DNA of 64,000 bases from Lachnospiraceae bacterium (GCA_023664345.1 JAMPFQ010000003.1:62001-126000), one strand, 5' to 3'; counted from the first letter of the stretch, positions 53,428 through 62,227 are shown. The notes: generated by a model not told the origin, from the sequence alone. A program made the numbers and translations.

Positions 53428-55719
53428 ATGGCGGGTAGTATATTAGAAAAAGGGAAGATCATCTATTCAGCCGGTCAGCCTGTGACCGCGCTGCACATCA
53501 TCACCAAGGGGAAAGTACAGGCAACATACCCCGGCGGCGCTTATACGCTGGGAGAAGGAGATGTGATCGGCGTCTGCGAAATATGCTCCGAGATTCATTT
53601 TGTGGATTATGTCACGCTGGAAAACATTACCATCATGACGTATCCGCTGAACAGCATCGATGCTCTGGAAAAAGTGCTGCGGTCACACGCGGCAATGGCA
53701 AAGCTGGTCCTGCTGTCGATGTTCCGGCAGCTGAACAATGTCATGGGGCAGATCATTCCGGCGGAAGCGGTCTGCGACAATCTCCATCAGGAGCTGCTGA
53801 GCGACTATGGGCAGTACACCACACTCTGCAATCGTTACCGCGTGCCGCCGCAGGCTCTCGATCTGTCGGATGTAAGCGCCTACCTGAACGCAGAGACACC
53901 CGACACCTGGCTGGGCGACTATTATCTGGGACTGCAGCGCGTCTGTGCCGGGGAGGCCAGCCGTTATCTGTGCCAGGATATCGGCCTTGCCATGGGCATC
54001 CTGCGCCGTGGAAGCCAGGACTTCCAACAGGTTTATGCCAGTCTGGAAGAACAGTTCCAGTACCGGAAGCAGATTGCTTCTTTTTATTTTAACGAATCCG
54101 GGGACGACCTGTTTGAGATGCTGACCTCGCTGTATTTCCGGCTTGGCAGGAACTGTGAAGATACAGGCGCACTCTATGACGCTATCCTGCAGATCATCGA
54201 GAAATTCGAGAAAGACCCGGCTGTGGACCAGAAAACGGCTGTCCCCAGGATCCGGAGTTTCCGGGAAAGCGTTTCCGCGTCGGCAAACGAAAGCGTTTTA
54301 CAAACGGACGGACAGAATGACTCTTCTTCAGCCGATCCGGCCATTATGGCGGAACTTTCCGGCTCCCTGACCACGATCCTGGGATTTGCCGGGCTGGAAC
54401 TGGAGATCGGGCCTTCTTTCCGCAAACATGTCCTCGCCTACAGGGCGCTGGAGGATAAAAATTCCACGGAGGAGGAAGCCAGCAGGCTCCGCAGGCAGCT
54501 TACCACCGAGTTTAACTCACTATACGCTACCATATTCGAGCGTTCCCTGCAGACCGACTCCATCCCTGTCCCGGTACGCATGTTCCTGTACTTTGGCTAT
54601 GTGGACGAGGAACTGGCGGGAGAGTCCAACTGTGCCGCCCTCTACGATCTGGCCAACCACATGGAAGACCATTCCGAGCTGGGCGCATATACCTTTTACG
54701 ACTGGCTCCGGGCTATCTATGACGGCCGCAAGAATCCCAGCCGCAATGAATTTGACGAGGACTTCTTTGACAATATCAACAAGCAGAAAGCCACCGGAAA
54801 GCTTACCGAGGCTCAGGCCACTGCCATGAAAAATGACGCCCTGCTGAAAGTCCGGTTCGAGTTGGAAAACCTGTTCACCTCCGCCAACAAGATCACTTCC
54901 GGGCGCATCACCACTTTCTGCCCTCTCTTTGCGGCGGACAATGTGATGAAAGACCTGAGAGAGTCCTATGTCACCATAAGCGGGATCAGCAAGACCCTGG
55001 AAATGATAAAGAGCGTGGATTATTCCGCATTTTACCGGGAGAGCCTGGATCTGGAAAATTCAGCCGTCATGGGCAAGGAAGCCATACACCTGGAGTTCCT
55101 GCCCGATGTGATCCTGATGCCCAATGTAGGCGTCAGGGGCGTGATGTGGCAGGAGATCGAGGGCAAAAAGCGCAACTCTCCCGCCCGGATGCTCTTCTCC
55201 ATTTTCCACATGGAGGATCTCAATACCACCATGGTGCGTCTTACCGGTGAATTCCGCTGGGAAATGTGCAAGCGCGTACAGGGCAGCCGTTGGAACGATC
55301 TGTCCGAGCGTTCCCTGACCAGCGAATATTTTGATTATGTGCAGTTCTACCGCAAGAACCATGAACTGACCAACGAGGCAAAGGAGAAGATCAAGACCAG
55401 CCTGCAGAGGGCAAAGAACAGTTTCAAGGAAATGTTCGTGAGGGACTATATCGTCTGGGTATTTTTCGAGGGAACAGGTTCCCCCAGACTGAACAAAGTG
55501 GTAAGAAAGATCCTGCTCACCTACTGTCCTTTCCCTGCGGCGCTGAGCAAAAAACTGGAGCAGAACCCCATGTTTACGGAAATGATCGCCCACCGGAACG
55601 TGGTCATGAACCAGCGGCTGCATCATATCGATATGTTCATGCAGAAGCTCCGCAGCTGCAATACCGCCATTCCACGGACGCTGGAAGCGGAACGGGCCTT
55701 TACAAAAGGCGAGATCTGA
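53428..55719 (+). CDS. Large protein with N-terminal cyclic-nucleotide-binding domain
   Basis: 763 residues, no signal peptide or membrane helix. Residues 1-110 form a CNB/CRP-like beta-barrel (GKIIYSAGQPVTALHIITKG, AYTLGEGDVIGVCEI) and helix. There is no DNA-binding helix-turn-helix after it. The remaining 650 residues are helical, with an acidic low-complexity bridge near 285-310, and match nothing I recognise; conserved-looking blocks include ARMLFSIFHMEDLNTTMVRL and EFRWEMCKRVQGSRW near 590-620. A likely cytoplasmic signalling or scaffold protein. Monocistronic. Confidence 0.8.
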   Translation: MAGSILEKGKIIYSAGQPVTALHIITKGKVQATYPGGAYTLGEGDVIGVCEICSEIHFVDYVTLENITIMTYPLNSIDALEKVLRSHAAMAKLVLLSMFRQLNNVMGQIIPAEAVCDNLHQELLSDYGQYTTLCNRYRVPPQALDLSDVSAYLNAETPDTWLGDYYLGLQRVCAGEASRYLCQDIGLAMGILRRGSQDFQQVYASLEEQFQYRKQIASFYFNESGDDLFEMLTSLYFRLGRNCEDTGALYDAILQIIEKFEKDPAVDQKTAVPRIRSFRESVSASANESVLQTDGQNDSSSADPAIMAELSGSLTTILGFAGLELEIGPSFRKHVLAYRALEDKNSTEEEASRLRRQLTTEFNSLYATIFERSLQTDSIPVPVRMFLYFGYVDEELAGESNCAALYDLANHMEDHSELGAYTFYDWLRAIYDGRKNPSRNEFDEDFFDNINKQKATGKLTEAQATAMKNDALLKVRFELENLFTSANKITSGRITTFCPLFAADNVMKDLRESYVTISGISKTLEMIKSVDYSAFYRESLDLENSAVMGKEAIHLEFLPDVILMPNVGVRGVMWQEIEGKKRNSPARMLFSIFHMEDLNTTMVRLTGEFRWEMCKRVQGSRWNDLSERSLTSEYFDYVQFYRKNHELTNEAKEKIKTSLQRAKNSFKEMFVRDYIVWVFFEGTGSPRLNKVVRKILLTYCPFPAALSKKLEQNPMFTEMIAHRNVVMNQRLHHIDMFMQKLRSCNTAIPRTLEAERAFTKGEI

Positions 55720-55750
55720 TACAAGCGTGCGCCGTCGGGCACACGCCAAA

Positions 55751-55783
55751 GAAAGCACGATACCCCATCGGGATTGTGCTTTC
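55751..55783. terminator. Terminator between the CNB-domain gene and the 130-residue gene
   Basis: GAAAGCACGAT and ATTGTGCTTTC (one wobble) with an inner CCC/GGG pair form a stem of 13-14 bp. Followed by TCTTTG on the plus strand. It serves the two convergent genes. Confidence 0.7.
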
Positions 55784-55795
55784 TCTTTGTGCGAA

Positions 55796-56188
55796 TCACG
55801 CTATGATATCCGTCCCCGTCTCCCCGCGCATTTTTTCTACAAACGGGGTCGGATCGTGTTCCATCTCCACCATTGCCTCAAAGGATTCCAAAAGCAGCCT
55901 CTGCTGCCTGTAGCGGTTCATCTCATCAGGACGGTCCATGTAAAGTTTGAAATGATCCACCTGCCATACCAGCACATCCGCCAGCGTATAGCCCGCCACA
56001 CGGTACTGGCAGAGGAATTTCTGATAGTCATGATAATAGGCAAGTTCCTGCAGCAGGCCCTGCGAGGCTCTGATCCCCTGCCACAGTTTTTCTCCGTATT
56101 CTGGCTTCTCTCCCGCCTGCTCTGTCAGGTTCAGGATAAAACGATGCAGCGTCGCAAGCGCCTGTTCCAATCGACTGTTTTCTTCCAT
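55796..56188 (-). CDS. Hypothetical helical protein, 130 residues
   Basis: Begins MEENSRLEQALATLHRFILN. Helical throughout, with aromatic residues clustered in ELAYYHDYQKFLCQYRVAGYTLADVLVWQVDHFKLYMD. No membrane segment. Good ribosome site (GGAGGG). It lies just downstream of the tRNA-Trp terminator on the same strand. The family and function are unknown to me. Confidence 0.7.
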   Translation of the reverse strand: MEENSRLEQALATLHRFILNLTEQAGEKPEYGEKLWQGIRASQGLLQELAYYHDYQKFLCQYRVAGYTLADVLVWQVDHFKLYMDRPDEMNRYRQQRLLLESFEAMVEMEHDPTPFVEKMRGETGTDIIA

Positions 56189-56206
56189 GCTGTTCCCTCC
56201 TATGAT

Positions 56207-56234
56207 AAAAGCCTGAAAGCATGCGCTCTCAGGC
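56207..56234 (-). terminator. Terminator after tRNA-Trp
   Basis: GCCTGAAAGC and GCTCTCAGGC (one mismatch) with loop ATGC, then TTTT on the minus strand. Confidence 0.85.
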
Positions 56235-56240
56235 TCACAG

Positions 56241-56311
56241 CAGGGGAAGAGAGGATCGAACTCCCATCAACGGTTTTGGAGACCGCCGCACTACCATTGT
56301 ACTATTCCCCT
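56241..56311 (-). tRNA. trnW: tRNA-Trp (CCA anticodon)
   Basis: Cloverleaf of 71 bases on the minus strand: acceptor AGGGGAA/TTCCCCT, D arm GTAC/GTGC, anticodon stem GCGGT/ACCGT with loop CTCCAAA (anticodon CCA), T arm GGGAG/CTCTC with TTCGATC loop, discriminator G. The 3' CCA is not encoded. Confidence 0.95.
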
Positions 56312-56396
56312 ATGGCTTCGTCATCACTGACGAAAGCTATTATAACACAGGATCCTGTATTTTAGCAAGCGTTTTTTTCAGTTTCTCCCTGCGTTT

Positions 56397-57434
56397 TCAT
56401 ATACCCTCTATCAGCCGATCCAGCACCTCCCCGAAAGACAGGCCGATCCCTTTCATCATATTTGGGTAGCGACTGTGGGAGGTGAATCCGGGGATCGTGT
56501 TCACCTCATTGAACACAATCTCCCCGCCAGGCGTCAGGAACATGTCCACCCGAGCAAAGCCGGAACAGCCCAATGTCCTGTATATTGTCACCGCGGTCTC
56601 CCGGATCCGCCTCTCGGTCTGCGCATCGATCCGGGCAGGCATGTGGATCTTGGAAGTCTTCAGCGTATACTTCTCCGTGTGATCAAAAAAGCCCTCTGAC
56701 AGTTCGATCTCATCCACCCTGCCCACTGTCAGCGTCTCATCTCCCAAAACGGCACATCCCACCTCGAAGCCCTCCACCGCTTCCTCCACCGTCACCTCGT
56801 CGTCATGGTCAAAGGCTGATCCTATGGCATGAGCCAGTTCGGCCTCCCTGAGCACTTTCGTGATCCCAAAGGAAGACCCCGCCCGGACAGGCTTTACAAA
56901 AAGGGGATAAGAGAGCCTCCGGGATATCTCCCGCAGGGCAGTCTCCATCTCATATCGTTTGAACGTCACCGCTTTCGGCACTGCCACCCCGGCTGTGCGC
57001 ACCAGAGTGTGCGCCCGCCCCTTGTCCATGCACAGGGCAGAGGAAAGCATATTACAGCCCACCACAGGGATCCCCGCCAGTTCAAACATCCCCTGTACCG
57101 TGCCGTCCTCCCCGTTCTTGCCGTGCAATACGGGAAATACCATATCCACTTCTGTCAATACATATGTGGAAAGTTCCAGAAACCCTCTTGACGAACAGCT
57201 CACGGATACCGTCACAGGGGTCATGTTCTCCCTGTCCCCGCACCATGCATTGTTCGGGATATTCTCAGGCTTTCCCCTGTAGCGGTACCAGTCGCCCTCT
57301 CTGGTGATGCCCACCATGATGATCTCATATTTTTCCCTGTTCAGATTCTCCAGCACCGAGAATGCAGACTGTAACGACACCTCATATTCCGTCGATCTTC
57401 CCCCAAAGATAACCGCTATCGTCTTCTTACCCAT
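56397..57434 (-). CDS. VanG-type D-alanine--D-serine ligase homologue
   Basis: ATP-grasp ligase, 345 residues, joining D-Ala to a second D-amino acid. It has IAVIFGGRSTEYEVSLQSAF, PVLHGKNGEDGTVQG, LSSALCMDKGRAHTLV, FVKPVRAGSSFGITKVL, FDHTEKYTLKTSKIHMPARI and FNEVNTIPGFTSHSRYPNMM. These features, remembered from VanG, fit better than ordinary Ddl; in particular the EKYTLKTSKI omega-loop region. ATG at 57434 with GGAGG six bases upstream. No vanXY, vanT or vanRS genes adjoin, so resistance cannot be inferred. It may still be the housekeeping ligase. Confidence 0.8.
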   Translation of the reverse strand: MGKKTIAVIFGGRSTEYEVSLQSAFSVLENLNREKYEIIMVGITREGDWYRYRGKPENIPNNAWCGDRENMTPVTVSVSCSSRGFLELSTYVLTEVDMVFPVLHGKNGEDGTVQGMFELAGIPVVGCNMLSSALCMDKGRAHTLVRTAGVAVPKAVTFKRYEMETALREISRRLSYPLFVKPVRAGSSFGITKVLREAELAHAIGSAFDHDDEVTVEEAVEGFEVGCAVLGDETLTVGRVDEIELSEGFFDHTEKYTLKTSKIHMPARIDAQTERRIRETAVTIYRTLGCSGFARVDMFLTPGGEIVFNEVNTIPGFTSHSRYPNMMKGIGLSFGEVLDRLIEGI

Positions 57435-57477
57435 GACAAACCTCCACAATATATGATATCCACAGCCCATTCACACA

Positions 57478-57518
57478 AAAAAATCCCGGCTGTGATACCC
57501 TTACTGTATCAGAGCCGG
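57478..57518 (-). terminator. Terminator of the diguanylate cyclase gene
   Basis: CCGGCT-TGATAC and GTATCA-AGCCGG (one internal mismatch) around a 7-base loop, followed on the minus strand by a run of T residues. Confidence 0.88.
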
Positions 57519-57631
57519 AAATTTCGTTCTTTCATTTCCTATAAATATTTTCCTAATTTTTCATTATAAGGTCTTACGAAGTCAAACTTTCCGAGCCCGA
57601 TCTCCGTTCATAACAGATCCTGTTCCTCCTG

Positions 57632-58963
57632 TTACCGCATATGCTGTTCTCCCATTTTCGCGTACCACGCTCTCTTGTCCTCATACATCAGATCATCCGC
57701 CTCCGTGATGAGTTTGTCAAGATTCTCGCGGTTATCCGGGCGCCACACGCTCCCGATCGCCATGTTCACTTTCCACTTGCCCATTTCGCCTTTTACGGTC
57801 TCTTTTCTTTTTTGTAGTTCCTCCTCTCTTATTCCCGCACAGAGAACCAGAAATTCATCCCCGCCCACACGAAACAGTGCATAGTCGCTAAAACCGCTCT
57901 TCAGACATTCACTGGCGCGCATCAAAAGCTTATCACCCTCTCGATGGCCAAAGGCGTCATTCGCTTTCTTAAGCCCTGTGACATCACAGAACAGGACGCC
58001 GATGCTCTTCTCTTTCTGCAGTGCCGCGATATATTGATTCATGGCATGTCTGTTGCTCAATCCGGTAAGCGGATCTTGAAAGCATACGGCCTCCAGCTTT
58101 CTGACATGGTTTCTCCTGTGTATGAGAGATACCATAAAATGGCCCAGAATCTGGAACAATGCTGTGATCGTCCCCAGGAAACGACCGGGAGGGTTATCCA
58201 CACCATAAAAACCGATGATCTTCCCTTCGTTCACAAGAGGACTCACAATGATTGACCGGATATTCTGCGGCTCCAGATACTCATATATGGCCGGTTCCCT
58301 TTCCCGTATGCTCTCCACATCCTTTATCAGGACATTCTCGCCCTCGCCGAACTTCCGATACCACGGTTCCACCACCTCGAAAGGCACATGCTGCAGATTT
58401 TCTTTCTGGGAAACAATGCCGTCGGCGCACCACTCATATGTATTATCTAAAGAGTTTTCCTCCGATTCTTCAAAAATATAAACTCTCTCGCTCTGTAAAG
58501 TCCGCCCCAAGTATGCCAGCAATTCCGAAACAGACCGATCCGGCGTATGGGCTGACAGGGAAACGCGAAGCGCCTCATTCACCATGATCGCGTTTGCCTC
58601 ATATTCCCTGCCCCACTTTTCCCATGCGCTCAGATCCACTGTCAGTTCCATCCGATATCTTCTGCCGTTCTCCTCCAGCATCGTCTGCTTCAGCGCGAAT
58701 CTTTTCTTTAATCCCGGATGATAACGCATCTCTTCCACAAAACGGCCTGGTTTCAGCTTGGCGTTATTACATCCGGCACAGGGAGTATCCCTGTCATAAA
58801 ACAGTTCATGACATTTTCTCTCCTTAAGTTCTTCTAATGAGTCGATACCGCATATCTCCCGGGCTTTACGGTTCATATATACCAATTCATGGCTGTCCAT
58901 ATCTGCGGCATACACCAATTCATTCATCTCTTCATAAAATTTCCATAATCCATCAACTTTCAT
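57632..58963 (-). CDS. PAS-GAF-GGDEF diguanylate cyclase
   Basis: 443 residues, cytoplasmic. PAS-like domain (about 1-125) containing a Cys motif PCAGCNNAKL, GAF domain (about 130-285; FEVVEPWYRKFGEGE and IRSIIVSPLVNEGKIIGFYG), GGDEF domain from about 290 with DPLTGLSNRHAMNQYI and an intact RVGGDEF signature near 368. It should make c-di-GMP. No RxxD inhibitory site is obvious in the expected place. A small frame ends at its start codon (ATGA overlap). Confidence 0.93.
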   Translation of the reverse strand: MKVDGLWKFYEEMNELVYAADMDSHELVYMNRKAREICGIDSLEELKERKCHELFYDRDTPCAGCNNAKLKPGRFVEEMRYHPGLKKRFALKQTMLEENGRRYRMELTVDLSAWEKWGREYEANAIMVNEALRVSLSAHTPDRSVSELLAYLGRTLQSERVYIFEESEENSLDNTYEWCADGIVSQKENLQHVPFEVVEPWYRKFGEGENVLIKDVESIREREPAIYEYLEPQNIRSIIVSPLVNEGKIIGFYGVDNPPGRFLGTITALFQILGHFMVSLIHRRNHVRKLEAVCFQDPLTGLSNRHAMNQYIAALQKEKSIGVLFCDVTGLKKANDAFGHREGDKLLMRASECLKSGFSDYALFRVGGDEFLVLCAGIREEELQKRKETVKGEMGKWKVNMAIGSVWRPDNRENLDKLITEADDLMYEDKRAWYAKMGEQHMR

Positions 58964-59142
58964 TCCGATGCGCTTTCCTTTCCCACTCGTGCCTTACTCA
59001 TGAAAGCATCCTGCGTTTTTCCAATATCCAATCTCCACATGGCGCCGATTATATATTTTAACAGAATGACCAGATTATGGAAGCCCTGGAGAATGAATCG
59101 CACTTTTAAAGGCATGATTCGCCTGAATGCCCCACTTTTCAT
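58960..59142 (-). CDS. Possible small protein coupled to the cyclase
   Basis: 60 codons reading MKSGAFRRIMPLKVRFIL, then QGFHNLVILLKYIIGAMW and a charged end. A hydrophobic stretch of about 20 residues suggests a membrane or amphipathic helix. Its TGA overlaps the ATG of the cyclase (ATGA), typical of coupling, but the ribosome site is poor and I recognise no family. It may be chance. The remaining gap bases up to 59226 show nothing else. Confidence 0.3.
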   Translation of the reverse strand: MKSGAFRRIMPLKVRFILQGFHNLVILLKYIIGAMWRLDIGKTQDAFMSKARVGKESASE

Positions 59143-59226
59143 CCAGGTCAGCCAACAAAAGCTTGTAATGCCAATGGAATCGTATTATCATGGATATGCA
59201 GACTTTACAGGACAAGCGAGGAAATC

Positions 59227-60048
59227 ATGAAAGACGGTTTTTACACTTACAAAAACAACATCTATTATGGCAGTTATGATGAAGAACAGGTTTCCGGACG
59301 GTTAAGCCTTTCCATAGCCAGGCCGGAACAGATTCGGACGGATCATCCCATATGCGAGGATGACTGGGCTGTCCGCCTGTGGGATAATCATACCCTGCTT
59401 GAACCGGAATATGCAGATCTGAAGAAAATGCTTTCACAAATGAGTCTCTTCATGCATCTTAATACCACGCAGGAAATTGATTTCTCCATGGTCGAAGAAC
59501 GGCTTAACATCCCTTTCCCCAGAGAATTGAGACTGATCTATACCGCGATCAGTGGTCAGGAAGAATATTTCACTGGCGCAGAACATTTTCTGCCGCTGGA
59601 TGAGATTTGCGAGGAACAGGGACTCCTGATCTTCTTTCGGAAAAAAAAGACGCCACAGGCCGGTTATATTCTGGAAAACGGATGTCTTGCCAGCTACCGC
59701 AGCAAAATATGGCACATGGAGCAGGGTGGTTTTAGCTGCTATCAGTTCTGCATGAGCAGAATGCTGACGATCGCGCTTGAAAACAAACCCGTTACCAGAA
59801 AAGGAAGATGTAAAGGACGCTTTGTGACCACGTTGAATATCGTGCGGGAACTGGAACCTTTCTGCAATGATAAATACCATCTTCTGTCAGAATATAATGT
59901 ATATGGGATCGCAGTGATGTACTCGGAGGACGGGCTCATTGCGTGGATCCGGAGCAACGGATCCTATGCGGATATCCATGCAGGCGGCGCGGAGGAAGCG
60001 CATCTGGAAGCATTTTGCGAACACTTGGGCGGGATTGTGTGGAAGTAG
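59227..60048 (+). CDS. SUKH (SMI1/KNR4)-family protein
   Basis: 273 residues. The SUKH core lies at about 85-185: VEERLNIPFPRELRLIYTAI, then EEYFTGAEHFLPLDEI and a following strand with GLLIFF. The C-terminal 90 residues (LNIVRELEPFCNDKYHLLSEYNVYG) may be a second related module. SUKH proteins usually act as immunity proteins for nuclease or deaminase toxins; no intact toxin gene lies nearby, so its partner is unknown. Ribosome site GAGG. It lies next to the ncRNA. Confidence 0.75.
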   Translation: MKDGFYTYKNNIYYGSYDEEQVSGRLSLSIARPEQIRTDHPICEDDWAVRLWDNHTLLEPEYADLKKMLSQMSLFMHLNTTQEIDFSMVEERLNIPFPRELRLIYTAISGQEEYFTGAEHFLPLDEICEEQGLLIFFRKKKTPQAGYILENGCLASYRSKIWHMEQGGFSCYQFCMSRMLTIALENKPVTRKGRCKGRFVTTLNIVRELEPFCNDKYHLLSEYNVYGIAVMYSEDGLIAWIRSNGSYADIHAGGAEEAHLEAFCEHLGGIVWK

Positions 60049-60093
60049 CGTCAGACAGATCTTCATAAATTTTTACTCCCAGCTAAAAAAATG

Positions 60094-60122
60094 TCGACAT
60101 AATTTTACTATATACATATAAT
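60094..60122 (+). promoter_or_regulatory. Promoter of the ncRNA
   Basis: TCGACA (60094-60099) and a perfect TATAAT (60117-60122) with a 17-base spacer; a start near 60129 is expected. Confidence 0.8.
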
Positions 60123-60128
60123 AATATT

Positions 60129-60314
60129 ATCAGACAGGCAACGGCGTGTGTCTGTCAAAGCGTTGAAACGTGGCAGCGTACCGGAAAGCCTTGCCATGCG
60201 GAGTTTTCAGTAGGGGTTGCGCAATAACCTCAAACCGGAGTAGGCAGATTATCCTACGGGGTTCTGTCGAAAGAAAATGCCCAAGACCGCTTTGTATTCG
60301 CAAGGCGGTCTTTT
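60129..60314 (+). ncRNA. Structured ncRNA, candidate raiA motif
   Basis: About 186 bases with its own promoter and a strong terminator (60283-60314: AAGACCGCTTTG/CAAGGCGGTCTT, one wobble, loop TATTCG, then TTTT). Hairpins: CAGACA/TGTCTG at the 5' end, a TGGCA/TGCCA stem, GGGGTT/AACCTC, and GTAGG/CCTAC; 5' GGCA may also pair with 3' TGCC. Unpaired blocks look conserved (AGCGTTGAAACG, TACCGGAAAGCC, CGGAGTTTTCAGTAGGGG). The order and wording resemble the raiA motif RNA known from Clostridia, as I remember it. No open frame. Confidence 0.65.
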
Positions 60315-60795
60315 ACATAACAGGAAGGATCATATCTTTCATCATCTGATGGGGCTGGGAAAACTAAAGGATTTGCGAATTGCCACCCAAAGCCGAAGCA
60401 CTGTTTTTGATGAAATCCTTGCAGGAAAGACTACTTACGAAACGATTTCCAAAAGCCGCTATTTACACCTGATCGAGAAGCGATTCCAGCCTCTCGCGCA
60501 AATAGAATCACTTCTGGACCAGAATCGGTTGATTTTCCGCTATAACCAAAAACGGAATCACTTTTCCCTTATCGAAGCGGACTATCTGCTATCCACCCCC
60601 TTTGCCGACAACGACATTTACATATTTCTCGCAAGGCAGGACGATACCGGACAATATTTCTGTCGTTCCTTTTTCCCAAAAGGGCAGATAGATCACACCA
60701 GAGGACAGGCTGTTCACACAATGCTCTACAAGGAAAAAATGCGCCTGTCAACGGGCATCTCCCAAGTTCAGTACGACAGGCTCACTCCGAGGTAA
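60277..60795 (+). CDS. PBECR4-like nuclease-domain protein, 5' truncated
   Basis: The frame opens at an ATG that lies inside the ncRNA terminator, so the first 12 codons are probably not translated sequence of the original gene. From about codon 15 the protein reads HIFHHLMGLGKLKDLR, then VFDEILAGKTTYETISKS, LIFRYNQ, IEADYLLSTPF and YFCRSFFPKGQ, which fits the PBECR4 domain (phage barnase-EndoU-colicin-RelE-like nuclease fold). The usual preceding strands are missing. Later in-frame starts lack a ribosome site. Probably an inactive remnant. Its end overlaps the convergent MATE gene by 14 bases. Confidence 0.6.
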   Translation: MPKTALYSQGGLLHNRKDHIFHHLMGLGKLKDLRIATQSRSTVFDEILAGKTTYETISKSRYLHLIEKRFQPLAQIESLLDQNRLIFRYNQKRNHFSLIEADYLLSTPFADNDIYIFLARQDDTGQYFCRSFFPKGQIDHTRGQAVHTMLYKEKMRLSTGISQVQYDRLTPR

Positions 60796-62227
60796 CCTGC
60801 TCCTCCGACTCAGCGCTTTCCGTCCTCTCCGCGCTTTCCGCCTTTTTCACCTTATGGATCACCAGCATAACAATCGTAAAAGACAACATTGCCGTCAGCA
60901 TATTGCTGGCCGCCATGACAATGCCCACGCTCTCGCTGCCCAGGCGCGTAAAGTTCTGCAGCGCCCAGAGGATGGGAATGCGGAATACAAACACCCGGCT
61001 GAAATTGCAGACCAGCGTCAGCTTCGTCTTGCCAAAGCCGAACAGCAGCGCCATGCAGGCGGCGTTTATCCCCAGGGGGATGCAGCCTCCCAGCGCCTCG
61101 TAGCGGAACACATGCATGATCAGCTGCTGGAATTCCTCGTTAAAGCCCTCGGTACTGTTGGCAAAAAGCCATGTGATCGGCCCCAGAAATACATTCAATA
61201 TAATCAGGCCCACCGCGCCGATGGCCGCATTGATGGCTGCCAGACGCCAGAAAGTCCCCAGGGCGCGCTTTGTATTCCCTGCACCCAGATTCTGGCTGAT
61301 GATGGAGGAGCCGCCATCCTGGAAACCGTTGTGGATGCCGGTCACCATCCCATTGATATTGTTGGATATGCCCAGGGCGCCCACCGTGGTGGAACCATAA
61401 TTCTTGCTCATGGAGTTCACCACCGTCTTGCCGAAAGAAAACGCCACTTTCTCCACGATCACCGGGAACGACAGATTCAGCATGGGACCCACCACCTGCC
61501 GCTTAAAGGCAATGCTCGTGCGGTCGAAAGTAAAGGCATCGTCCCCGGCGCACAGGTTCTTTATGGCCATCACGAACAGGAATGCCTGAGAAACCACTGT
61601 AGCCACCGCTATCATGGTGATGTCACCGTTCAGTCCATAGATAAAGATCGCCGTCAGGATCAGCTTTAACGTGACCACTAACATGTTCAGTTTCAGGATA
61701 CGCCTGGAATTGCCCCTGGAACGCTCAATGGCAATATAGACATTATTAAAAAAACTCAGCACCGTGGAAAACAGGGTGACGGAAAAGTACCTCGCCCCCA
61801 CCGCGATAAAGTCCTCCGGCGTCCCGAACAGCCGGAGCAGCCCGGAAGAAAACGGGATCAGACAGAGGACAGCCAGCGAAATAGCGCCGCAGATCGTAAG
61901 CAGGGTGCTCAGCCGCTTCTTCACCATCTGATAATCCCCAGCCCCGTATGCCTCGCTGATCTTCAGGGTACTGCCCGCAGCCAGACCGCCTCCCACCGCC
62001 GAGATCATGCTCTGCAGCTGGGACAGGTATGCCACCGCCGACACCGCCAGAGCGCTGACGTGGGAAGCCATCATGGTATCCAGGATATTAAAGAGATGAT
62101 TGATGAACTGAAAAAATGCCAGCGGCACACAGACATAAAAAATGACCCGCCACAGATTTCCCGTCAATGCAAATTCCCTGAATTTCCTGTCTTTCTCAGA
62201 AAGAGATGCGCTTCCTGTTTTCGCCAT
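60782..62227 (-). CDS. MATE-family multidrug/metabolite exporter
   Basis: Cation-coupled exporter with 12 membrane helices, 481 residues. Features: ALTGNLWRVIFYVCVPLAFFQ, the two halves with DTMMASHVSALAVSA and MVTGIHNGFQDGGSSIISQNLGAG, and a charged Glu/Ser-rich C-terminal tail. I use the ATG at 62227; an in-frame GTG at 62242 adds five residues but lies on top of the AGAGG site. Convergent with the PBECR4-like gene. Substrate unknown. Confidence 0.9.
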   Translation of the reverse strand: MAKTGSASLSEKDRKFREFALTGNLWRVIFYVCVPLAFFQFINHLFNILDTMMASHVSALAVSAVAYLSQLQSMISAVGGGLAAGSTLKISEAYGAGDYQMVKKRLSTLLTICGAISLAVLCLIPFSSGLLRLFGTPEDFIAVGARYFSVTLFSTVLSFFNNVYIAIERSRGNSRRILKLNMLVVTLKLILTAIFIYGLNGDITMIAVATVVSQAFLFVMAIKNLCAGDDAFTFDRTSIAFKRQVVGPMLNLSFPVIVEKVAFSFGKTVVNSMSKNYGSTTVGALGISNNINGMVTGIHNGFQDGGSSIISQNLGAGNTKRALGTFWRLAAINAAIGAVGLIILNVFLGPITWLFANSTEGFNEEFQQLIMHVFRYEALGGCIPLGINAACMALLFGFGKTKLTLVCNFSRVFVFRIPILWALQNFTRLGSESVGIVMAASNMLTAMLSFTIVMLVIHKVKKAESAERTESAESEEQVTSE

